From: Xestospongia muta
Taxonomy: Eukaryota; Porifera; Demospongiae; Haplosclerida; Petrosiidae
DNA: 64,000 nucleotides
Direction of reading: 5' to 3'
NCBI GenBank assembly: GCA_963693285.1
Contig: OY848917.1
Span: 17,655,245 to 17,719,244 of the forward strand
Shown here piece by piece: positions 37,930-48,633 of the stretch. The position numbers and the translations under genes were made by a program. Below the pieces are notes generated by a model. That model was given only the letters and a program-made list of their open reading frames with translations, made no database searches and had not been told where the DNA came from. How positions within the stretch are numbered: position 1 is the stretch's first letter; each line of letters begins with the position of its first letter.

Positions 37930-38378
37930 AATAAAAAGTAATGGGAAAAGATTCCTGTTTTCACCATGTTTGAATGACATCTGTTTTTTTGTAACTAACA
38001 GTAAATTTATATCCAAATATAGTCATTTTATTCACATTATTTATCTCAAATATGTTTCTGTTCATTACTATTGAGCTGTGGAACTCCTTGCTACATGCCA
38101 TCACAATGTTTCGTGTCTGACAATTTTATTGTACCGACTCTTGACCCCATTGTGATGAACTGAGATGGGCAGCTATCTATAATCGAGTCTCAATATACCT
38201 TATGTTAATATTATTAATATTCTCTACTCAGGCTCAGGAATTGAGGCTAACTTCAGCTACGTATATTCTCTTGTCAAAAACTCCACTATTGCAACTAGTG
38301 CAATGGGGGAGGGTGCGTTACTGTAAGGGAGGGACTGCTTATTAATGCTGATTATGCACACTACAATTACGCACAAAC
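37930..38378 (+). promoter_or_regulatory. 5' flank and leader of Argonaute A (downstream copy of the duplicated segment)
   Basis: This segment directly precedes the ATG at 38379 and is the second copy of the tandem duplication. The promoter of Argonaute A is therefore likely within it. No clear TATA box can be singled out in such AT-rich sequence. Confidence 0.4.
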
Positions 38379-41300
38379 ATGGCAGATAGTGGCAATAGAG
38401 GAGGCAGAAAGAAAGGACAAGGACGGGGACGTGGACGTGGACAAAGTTCTAGTCAAGTAGCTGGAAGAACTAGAGGTAGAGGACGAGGAGGATCTAACCA
38501 TTATTATACAAGACAACCCGGTTTACATCAAAATGACCAATCAAGACCTTCCTCCCAGCAAGACAGTAGAGGAACAAGAGGTAGTGATAGTGCCAGTCAA
38601 AGCTCAAGCATTGATAGAACAGTTAGTGAACAACCATCAAGAAATCAGTCATACCCAAATACACATTCACAACAAAGAACACTGGAGCCAGCTATACCAA
38701 TCCCTCCTACTGACACCAGACCAAGTGGGACAAGAAGACAACATATCAGTCAGACAGTCAGTACCTCTAGTCAGACTTCTCCCTTAAAGACTGACACTAC
38801 AGGTGCTACTCTTACTGTAACTCAACCTCAGTCATCTCCAGTCTCTACTACACTTACTGTACATGACCCTCCTCCTCGTCCAGGGTTTGGAACAAAGGGA
38901 CGTCCTATCCAATTAAGAACTAACCACTTTAAAATTGATCTTCCTCGTAGCAATATATACCACTATGATGTTAGTATTCAGCCTGGAAAATGTCCTCGTC
39001 AAATAAATCGTCAAGTTGTAAAACAGATAGAAACCAAGTACAAAGATAAATTAGCAGGATGTAAATTAGCCTATGATGGTGTGGCAAATTTGTATACCTC
39101 AAAGCCACTCCCATCAGTCAATGGACAAAGTAAAGTGAGTTATTATATTTGTGTGTTAAATAATTACTTTTTATTAACTAAATGACAAAAAATATATTGA
39201 GCTAATCTAACAGTCTGTAAATAGAGAAAGATCATGTTACATATGAAAAATGGAATATAAGTCTGTTTACTGGAATATGTTCTCATACTAAAATGAAAAA
39301 GATTTCTTCACTTTGGCCTAGGGACAAAACAAGATTTAAAAGCAACTATGACATATATAACTTACATTTGAGATTTAGTTATTTGCATTTTATTTTAGTT
39401 GTCAAGTTTGTAATCTTATAAATTTTCTGTAAACATTAAAGACCCATAGTAAACTTGTCTAATAATTTTTGTTTATCTCTTAGAGTGAACTGAAAATAAC
39501 ACTTCAAATTGAGAGAGAGAAGGAAAGAGAGTTTACATTAAGTGGATATAAAGTACTTAGATTATATTATTATAATATATTAATGTTACCTCACCAATAC
39601 AAACTACTTATAACATCACATCTACAAATATATCTATATTAGGATGATATGTTTGTACTACATGTAATATGAAGTGTTAGTATATCATACAAGATATTTT
39701 GTTCACAGTACACTTCAATGTTATAGGTATCACTTAAACTTGTTGCTACCATATCACTAGATGTTCTACATCAGTTATCAGTTATGAAGACAACTACATT
39801 AGATCAAACATAATCTGCTATTAATGCAATAGATGTTATATTAAGATGGATACCATCATTGAGGTAAAGGAAAGTTAGTAATAGAGAAATACTTTTAAAT
39901 GTCATATGATAAAGTGATATTTGAAGATTAACAAGTTAACATTAGATCTTGTGTTGTTAATATTACTTATATAGGAAAGTTTACTCTATCTCCTTGTTTG
40001 GTTGTAATGTGTCAATGATATTAGTATACTTTCAAGTACTGTTAATATCATTGCAAGTATTTCTTGCTGAAATATATTTTTCACAAAATAACAAAATATG
40101 TGAATATTAAATTAACTTAGCAATATGACAGAGAGAATCAACCTGAAAACAAAGTCACACATAATAAGTTACTATTGTGATTAAAAATCAACAATTAGAA
40201 TAATGAGATGTTATGTACCTGTACATTATACAAGTACACTTGAATTTAAGATACAATTTAAGGTACAATTTAAAGTACAATATATTGTGAAAAACTACTT
40301 CACTACAAATAGATGAATGACAGTACATTTTGTTTGATTGTCATGAGCAGTTATACATTTACTATCATCTAATATGTAAGGATGAATATTATATGATTAT
40401 CATTTTATTTACTACAGGTTTACAAGTGTTAATAGTTTTTTTACTCAACCTAGAGCTACTGAGTGTACTCCACTTGGTGGTGGGAGAGAAGTATGGTATG
40501 ATTATTATCAAAGTGTACGTCCTACCATGTGGTCAATGACACTGAATTTAGATTGTAAGTTTATGTTGATTAAACCCTATAAATTATCATCTATAAAATA
40601 CTAATCATTTTACTTAAGTAGACAAAACACAACAGTGGTAGAAAAATGATCTTTGTTTCAAAATTAATATTGTCAGTAGAAGAATGTATACAATTGATAG
40701 ATGTCAATAATAACAAAACATGTAATCCCAAAACAATAACAGGACTTTATAACATGTTATGTTAACTAGACATTATTATGTACATGTAAATGATGTATTG
40801 TCTACTTTTATAGTGTCAGCTACTGCCTTTTATAAAGAACAAAGTGTTTTAAACTTTCTTTCTGAAATTATCAGTGGTAGATGTGGTGGTGGATGTGGGG
40901 TGGGGGTGGGCGTGGTCGAGAAGGAAGTAGAGGTAGGGGTGGGTATAGAGATGGATGAGGTGGAGCTAGAGGAGGATTTGAACCAAGTATTCTATCATCT
41001 TTATCAGATTCTGAAAGACGTCAGTTTGCAAAAGAAATTAAAGGTTAACAACAACATTAATATAGTATTATTATAACACCCAGTATTGGTCCTATTTATA
41101 CATCATTGGAAGTTGACTAACACTATTAATATCATTGAGATCATTAGTACTGTAACATTTAGCAGGTTAAACATCCTTTTATCAAACATTTACCAAATAA
41201 AATAAGCAAGCAAAACTTTACAATTTACCATATTATTGAATGTGTTCACTCATTGTGTTCTAGGACTAAAGGTGGAAGTAACACATCTTTCTTATCCTCG

Positions 41301-44060
41301 GAAATATAAAGTTAAAGATGTGACTCATGAACCAGCTTCAAAACTAAGGTATCTATTATATATCATAGCTAAAGTACTATATGTCATAGCAATCATTGAA
41401 GAAGGCAACTAGTAAATGTGATTTGTAAGGATCGTAATTATAAAACTTATCCTAAGATTATTTTAGTCGTAGATTGCTAAGCATGAGTTAGAAAAGCTAT
41501 ATTACTACTAAAAGATGTTTATGGAAGTCTGAGCTTTGGTGGTCAGTCACACCCAATTTGAAGCACACTATTAGTAATAATTAAATTCATAGGTTGTAAT
41601 ATTGCATTGGGAGTTGCTTTATAAGTGTTAATTTAATTTGCTAAGCTCAAAAGTTGCAAACAACTTTATTACAAAACATGGCCTAAAACAATTTGGACCA
41701 CCTGTCTCACATAGTGTGTCAGTTGAAATTCCTAAGTTTATATAGTTCATACTAAAGGGTTAAATTAAAATGTATAGAATTACACAAAGTAATTCTAACA
41801 AACAAGTTAATAATAATGGTCCTTATGACCAGGAGTACATGAGCATTGTGAAGTGATGCAAACGAGTGTCCAAATCCTTTAACTAACTGTTGTCAAATCA
41901 AGGCTTAGAAGGTGTTTTGCATTTTAATAGTTTGTGGTCTGTAACATCTTAGTAAATTGCACTTTAAATTGATAAAATTTAGTATAAGTATACGAAGCAA
42001 CAACAACAGCTGAGACCAGGGTACTCCTGTTCAAGCTAGAGATCTCATTGTTATATTCACATACAAGGTAACTCAAAAGTGTGCTGGTGTTCTACATGAA
42101 CAAGCCAAAGTTTCTATTTCTTGTACCACACAACAAGGAAACCAAAACGTTCGTTACCCTTGTAATAGATGCAAAAATGTGGCAGAAAGCTCTCTGTAAG
42201 AACTCTAGTAACTTCTCTAGCCTGAGATTCATGTTCATGTAGAGCCAGAGAACTCGTTTTGTTGAATATAGAGATATATGTTGTTCAACTGTTTCCACAT
42301 TTTAAAGGCAAAAGCCTCCATAGCCTCCAAATCCAATTGTTTTAAATGTTTCTCAATGTACATAACTTCTTTCTTTCTTAGTTTCTTCATTTTACTCACC
42401 ATTGCTGATTGTAATAATATTCATTACTCCATCATGTACTTAACAGTAATTATGCTATGTAAGTGTATTTTCCTTATATGGAATAATCATTAACTGTATT
42501 TCAACAATGGTTAGAATACAAATATAGTGCGAGTTGGAGGCTCCTTTGCAATCCTCATGTACTCCCGTTGTGACTGACGTAGATAGAGTTATATTTTTAC
42601 ATAGAGATTTGTTTGTCTTTTACAGTTTTGATTTTGAAGGTAGACAGTGTACTGTACAAAATTACTTCAAAGAAGTTCACAAGAAACCTCTGAGTTATCC
42701 TAATCTACCTTGTCTTCATATGGATGGTAAAAATCCATCAATATATATACCACTTGAGGTATGTTATAATAATGTACTGTAAAATAAATTGATTTGTTTT
42801 AGGTTTGTAAGATATTAGGTCAGAACTGTACGAGAAAACTCACTGGTGACCAGACAAGTGAAATGATAAAAGCTACAGCAAGACCAGCTTATGAAAGAGA
42901 GAGAGAGATCAAGGAAAGGGTATGTTTTATTTTAGTTACATAAAAACTTGAAACAATTATGACTTAAGATTGTTTGAAGATTCTGTTGACATGTCATTAC
43001 TTTAAATGTGATATAGTAGCTATAATTTGATTATACAATAACAGAATAAAACCAGATATATATTTAACATACAATGTACATAGGTAACTACTTGATACAT
43101 GACCTAAAATAGGACCATGTGGAAAACAAGCCTGTAGAATTTCTGTATTTATAATAATGTAATTTTGTTAGAATTGTTAGTATTATTATGTATTGTATTG
43201 TGTACCTCAGGTTAAAGAGGCTAATTTTGCTGGAGATGAATGTCTTCGTGATTTTGGTATCAAGATACATCGAGATATGATGTCAATTGATGGAAGAGTC
43301 CTTGATCCACCAAAATTAGAGTATAAAGACAAGAAAAATGTCACCCCAGATAGAGGACAATGGGATATGAGAGGAAATCATTTCTTTAAAGGAATTAACA
43401 TTACCTGTTGGGGTATTATTGTAATTCCAAATCAAAGATTCTTTCATGAAGATGCAGTCCAGTAAGTGTAACATAATTACTTGAGTCACTTACTTATAGT
43501 TATAGAACCAATGAAACAAACAAACAATGGCTTGTATGTAGTTGTTGTTTTGTCTTGTGTTTGTCCCAGTTTACTAGTTCATACTACTTTGTAAATGTTT
43601 TTGATTTATCTTTTCTCAGTAAACAATTTCTGACATCCCAGTAAATTCATAGAGGTTGCAATATGCTTTGGGAGTTGGTATATGAGTGTTAATTTGATTC
43701 AAGCAATTACTGACATGACAACTACATGTAGCTGTCTAATTTAAGAAACTGACCCAAACATGTTTGACAATGCATTCTTCATATAATTATGATGTATAAT
43801 TAAATGTTTAAATGTTTTGTTTAGTACTTTTGCTCATGAACTGTCAAAAGCCAGCAGAGAGAAGGGTATGGAAATGACTGACAGACCAGCAAAAGTCTAT
43901 TATATCAGACATGATGAAGATTTAGAAACTGTGGTCAGACTATTTCAAGAAAAGATTAGTGGTCTTCAACTTTTAGTGGTTATTTTGGATGGTACTCGTG
44001 GAATTAGTTATAGTAAGTAAATTGGTTAGTTAACTAACTTACTAGACTTAATACATTAAT

Positions 44061-44229
44061 ACTGACACTGACTATAGAGAACCTATAATGTATTACTGAG
44101 ACTGACTATAGAGAACCTATAATGTATTACTGAGACTGACTATAGAGAACCTATAATGTATTACTGACACTGACTATAGAGAACCTATAATCTATTACTG
44201 ACACTGACTATAGAGAACCTATAATATAT
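44061..44229. repeat. 34-bp tandem repeat, five copies
   Basis: Unit ACTGAGACTGACTATAGAGA plus ACCTATAATGTATT, nearly identical in each copy, inside the intron between Argonaute A exons 10 and 11. Confidence 0.9.
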
Positions 44230-44370
44230 GTTACCTTATAATTTTCCTGATTGATAGGACAATGTAGTATTTTAACTTAGACAAATGTTTTTATCATATA
44301 ATTATTATGTCATAAAAATGTGTTATAAGATTAACCTTTAATTACTTTCATCCTACACAATTTTTGAATT

Positions 44371-44373
<3 letters not shown>

Positions 44374-44409
<36 letters not shown>

Positions 44410-44434
44410 CACACACACACACGCACACACACAC
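44374..44434. repeat. (TC)n followed by (CA)n microsatellite
   Basis: A pyrimidine-rich CT run and then a CA run, 50-110 bp before the acceptor of Argonaute A exon 11 at 44484. The tract may act as an extended polypyrimidine region, and length changes could affect splicing there (inference). Confidence 0.9.
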
Positions 44435-47206
44435 ATGTACATTCATATACACACATGCGCGCATGCATGCACATAACACACAGATCAAGTGAAGAGAGTA
44501 TGTGATAATTTAGTTGGTGTACGTACTCAGTGTGTTCAGGTCAAAAATGCACAAAATTCTACTATGAAAAATTTGTGTCTTAAAATTAACTCAAAATTAG
44601 GAGGCACAAATTCTGTTGTTCTTAATGAGTAAGTGTTGAAGACATTTATCTATAGAGTTTATATCTAAATGTTACTTTTAGGCTACATATTTTTGAAAAA
44701 CCTATAATTATAATGGGAGCTGATGTCACTCATCCAGCTCCTGGAGATACAAGAAGTCCCTCACTAGCAGCAGTAAGATACATTGTGATATTGTTCTTAA
44801 GATACCAATCTCCCTCTAGCTTACTGCCAGCTTTGATAGACATGCAATGGAATACAAAGCACAAGTAAAAGTACTCAAACATCGACAGGTACATCATAAT
44901 ATATTATATATTTGACATATGTACATCAGTACATATCACTAGTACTGTAGTCATTTATACATTATAGGACACAAACCTAAACCACTTGTAGTATACAGTG
45001 ATCCTATGAACATTTTATAGTATTTTTCTAACAGTACTGATATTTACTATGTTGGTTTTTTACTTTAGGAAGTATTTGAGATGGAACAACTTGCTGAGAT
45101 GATAAAAGGAATGTTATTGAAGTTCTACTTAAAGTATAACAAACAATATAAACCAGAACGTATTATCTTTTATAGAGATGGTGTCAGTGAAGGCCAATTT
45201 AAAAAGGTGCCTATAAAACATCTATTGAAATGTCACTAAACTATGCATATATTAGAAGATAGGTTTTACCACGCAGATTAACTGACAGTACAGGTTACAA
45301 TATTTACTTTGTGTGTATCTAAAATGTAGACACATAGGTTATTTTTAGGTTCTCTCTCCTCATTTTCCATTGTTATTTAAACAGTTATTCCTGCATTGTT
45401 CTAATTTGTAGACAAATAACAAAACTGATCTCTTATTTGCTTTAACAAGACAATTTGTGATAATGAGTGGTTAAAATTGTATTTAAAAAACTGAATTTCT
45501 TATTAGGTTATTGAACAAGAGATTGCAGCCATACAGAAAGCTTGTCGAGACCTAGAACCAGGTTATCAGCCTGGTATCACATTTTTGGTTGTCCAAAAAC
45601 GCCATCATACAAGATTATTCTGTGCTAACAGAGAAGATCAGGTTACTTCTTAATAATATACTTATGTGTGTTTAGTAGTGACTGTAAATGAAGTACTCTT
45701 CAAATATTGTTCATAATGCTAATTAGCAGCTCATGATGATCCTTTACGAAATGTTTCCATTCTAATGCATCATTCTGTAATAACTGAGATATTTAAGCAT
45801 TAATAACTTTTATTTATGCCTCTAATAATGTTTTCCATACACAATGCAACTTGTTGAATGAATCACTTACAAGGAAATCACTCTGTGTGTATTAAGTTGT
45901 TGCTGATTACAAACAAGTCACTAATATTAGACATGAACCCATACTGTACTGTTTTCATATGTAACTACATGTACATATAATAGTATGTGTATCCACATAT
46001 ACTAGTATACTTTTAGTCAAAAAAATAATGATAGGATCTGTAAATGATATAACCTATTTGTCATTTATTTAGCATGGCAAGGGAGGTAATGTACCAGCTG
46101 GTACTACTGTTGACAGACATATTACACATCCTACTGAATTTGACTTCTTCCTATGTTCTCATGCTGGAATACAGGTATATTAGATATGTTATGTAGGCCA
46201 TACAACCACATACACTAACATGTAACATTAGACTGAAGATGAAATGTGAAAGGTGTTATAATAAACTTTGTTACATAGAAACAAATGTTGAAAGTGAAAC
46301 TACTATTAAATATTGTATATGTAGAACTAAAGTATAGTTGCAACCATCTTTGTCAGCCATTTAATATTATCACAGTAGTGTTAGTCACAAATTAGCTTCA
46401 TACCAATACAACATATACATTAATACATAAGTAATAAAGTGTTAACCCGAACAACACATTTCCATGGTAATTACCTTATTCATAATATATCATACATTAT
46501 AGGGTACTAGTAAACCTTGTCATTATCATGTGTTATAGGATGATAACAACTTCACTGCTGATGATCTTCAAACATTAACTTACCAACTTTGTCATTGCTA
46601 TGTTCGATGTAATCGTAGTGTGTCCTATCCAGCACCTACTTATTATTCACATCTTGTTGCTTTTAGAGCAAGATATACTTTACAAGACTGGGAGGAAAGG
46701 AAAAGGTAACCAGTTAAATATAATTAACATAAATGTCTTGTTGTTTATGTTATATTGCTATGATTGCAGTAGTTTGATTTTACAATTCTAGTATTTAAAA
46801 AATATTGATCATTCTAATCAAACCATTAATATTAGCAGAGTATGGACATTAATTTAACACTTTACAATTATAGTCACTGAGCAATGCAATGATGGCAAAT
46901 GTAACTTTGTTTTATTTTGATGTTCACTAACTTCAAATCCATTCTAGTATACTCGCATTTCGCTAATCATAATGACTAGTACCAATAGCATTCTTTTTGG
47001 AGTATCCCTGATAATTTATTGTTAATTTTAAAATATAATTGTACTTTCAGTAGATTTATTATTAGTCATTCTCTTTATTCAGTGGCAGTAGTGATAGTGC
47101 TAGTTCTGTCAGCTACTCAATTGAAGATCTTGTTAGAGTAATTCCTGATTTACAAAGAGCAATAGAAGTCAATGAATACTTGAAAGACACGATGTACATT
47201 GTATGA

Positions 47207-48062
47207 TGTTCAGAGCTATAATTGAATTGTTTCATATTTTATCACAGCTATAATTCTATCAATTCATTAACAATCTACTATTGTTATATATTATTGTTAT
47301 TATATTAAACATGTACTGATATAAGTAATGTCCTTACAAATATTGTATCATATTCATGTTTTAAGAAATGTTTTAATTATCTATTAATGTATAAGAATTT
47401 CAATCATGACACGTTCCAACAAACAGGTCCAGTCAAAATCTAAATGTTATCAATATTATAAGAAATGTATTTTTCTAATGATATCAATTTGATATTTCAT
47501 GTACTATAGATCAGTAGTTGTACTTTCTTCATAACTAGGTGTGTGTGTAACTGACAGCTTAGATTTCTTTACAGTATCATTCTGTTTAGATTGTTACAAG
47601 TATATTTAGATACAATCTTATAAGACAAACTTAATTGTTAAGGTGTCCTGACTCTTAATTACATAACAATCTGGCAATAAGTCCTGGTAATGTGGTAATA
47701 AATGGTTTCTGCAATGTAAGGCTTCCTGTCAGATGACAAACTGTATACACTGAAACCTTAACACTGTTATTAAAATAGTTAACTGTGACTGTATTAATTA
47801 GTAGCAAAATGAGAGTATGATGATGTTACAAAAAACAATTAGCAGTATTATTTTATTATAAGTTACAACAGGTTGAGATCTATGTCTTTAAGTTTGTTTC
47901 AACATGATTTGATGAAGAAGATAGAGATACCGATTGTTACATTCTGTACCTGTGATTACACTATTGCTATTTCTATTGCATTCTTTGTATTGGACTGATA
48001 TAAGCCATCTCTACATTTACTTCATTTCTTAGAAAATATTCTTTTTGCTAGCATGTCTTCAG
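47207..48062. other. Intergenic between Argonaute A and the small MGCG gene
   Basis: No exon recognised. A possible poly(A) signal (AATAAA in GTAATAAATGG near 47697) lies about 490 bp past the Argonaute A stop. The TGTCTTCAG directly before 48063 could be a splice acceptor for an untranslated first exon of the small gene. Confidence 0.4.
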
Positions 48063-48224
48063 ATGGGGTGTGGTACTTCCAAATTATCTCAAGTTCATGA
48101 GTCTGTTATTACAATAATACCTCATTCTGATGATCATTACCCATTAAATGATGAGTTGGAATTAGAAGAACAAAGTGATGTCACCAGTAAAATGTCAACT
48201 AATGATGATGGAGTTGATAATTAA
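48063..48224 (+). CDS. Small acidic protein with N-terminal MGCGTSK lipidation motif
   Basis: A 53-residue open frame in one exon. It begins MGCGTSK, a good N-myristoylation context (Gly2, Ser6, Lys7) with Cys3 available for palmitoylation. The rest is rich in Asp, Glu, Ser and Thr (ELELEEQSD, STNDDG) and has no membrane segment. Such proteins usually sit on the inner face of the plasma membrane. I do not recognise the family. AATAAA at 48305-48310, 80 bp past the stop, supports a real transcript end. The sequence TCTTCAG just before the ATG suggests the coding exon may follow a spliced leader or untranslated exon. Being short, it could be a chance frame, but start context, composition and poly(A) signal argue for a gene. 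Confidence 0.5.
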   Translation: MGCGTSKLSQVHESVITIIPHSDDHYPLNDELELEEQSDVTSKMSTNDDGVDN

Positions 48225-48609
48225 TTAGAAAAGAAGTCAGTCCATGTAATATACCTTTAACTAATATACTGACATTGACAAAATAATGTTGTAATATGAT
48301 AGTCAATAAAGATATAGTGTTGACAGGTAATCTATGTTTATCTAAGTATTATGTGATTGAACTATACATATACTGATCATTTTCTACCTACTTATTTCTT
48401 CTTCTAACTACATAAAAATCTCATAAGTATCACCTAAATACTGGCTTCCATACACCTTAGAATTTACCTTACTAACAGTTACTGTTGGTTATGAAGATGT
48501 TAGAAATACTATGTGGCAAAGTTTATAGTGAGTGGCCATGGTTATATATGTTCTTGTATATTACTATATAGTCTTATATTAGATGTAATATTAATATCCC
48601 TCCATATAG
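48225..48609. other. Spacer before Argonaute B, possibly holding its first exon
   Basis: No certain exon. The sequence near 48490-48525, followed by GTGAGTGG, could be a short upstream coding exon of Argonaute B, but I cannot confirm the frame. Confidence 0.3.
48305..48310 (+). terminator. Poly(A) signal of the small MGCG gene
   Basis: AATAAA 80 bp after the stop codon at 48222-48224. Confidence 0.5.
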
Positions 48610-48633
48610 ATTCTATATTTAACAATACGACAA

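Larger units (their letters stand above)
38379..47206 (+). pseudogene. Argonaute A (AGO clade), full-length exon set but disrupted by stops and a frameshift
   Basis: Eighteen exons: 38379-39134, 39484-39552, 39727-39863, 40418-40554, 40814-41043, 41264-41348, 42626-42758, 42803-42919, 43211-43461, 43825-44012, 44484-44628, 44682-44772, 44820-44888, 45069-45206, 45507-45641, 46073-46174, 46503-46705 and 47093-47206. Exon 1 encodes an RG-rich, disordered N-terminus and the N domain (TNHFKIDLP, KCPRQINRQVV). L1, PAZ, MID and PIWI follow. The 5'-phosphate pocket residues are present (Y and K in YNQVKRV, Q in TQCVQ, K in LCLKIN and SKLGG). So is the slicer tetrad: D at 44722-44724, E at 45069-45071, D at 45177-45179 and H at 46650-46652. 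Lesions: TAA at 39811-39813; a frame change inside exon 5 with TGA at 40956-40958 in the downstream frame; TAG at 46536-46538 replacing the conserved Trp before DDN. All other splice phases fit. An intact product would bind small RNAs and cleave targets. As read, it is a recent unprocessed pseudogene. Confidence 0.8.

Noticed and set aside
38533..38787. 84-residue frame within Argonaute A exon 1
   Set aside because: Shadow of the longer exon-1 frame; the homologous N-domain residues are in the other frame.
40759..41076. A 105-residue plus-strand frame rich in Val, Gly and Glu
   Set aside because: Its first part is Argonaute A exon 5, but its end is in the wrong frame: the conserved LSDSERRQFAKEIKG is in another frame, and the tail runs into an intron.
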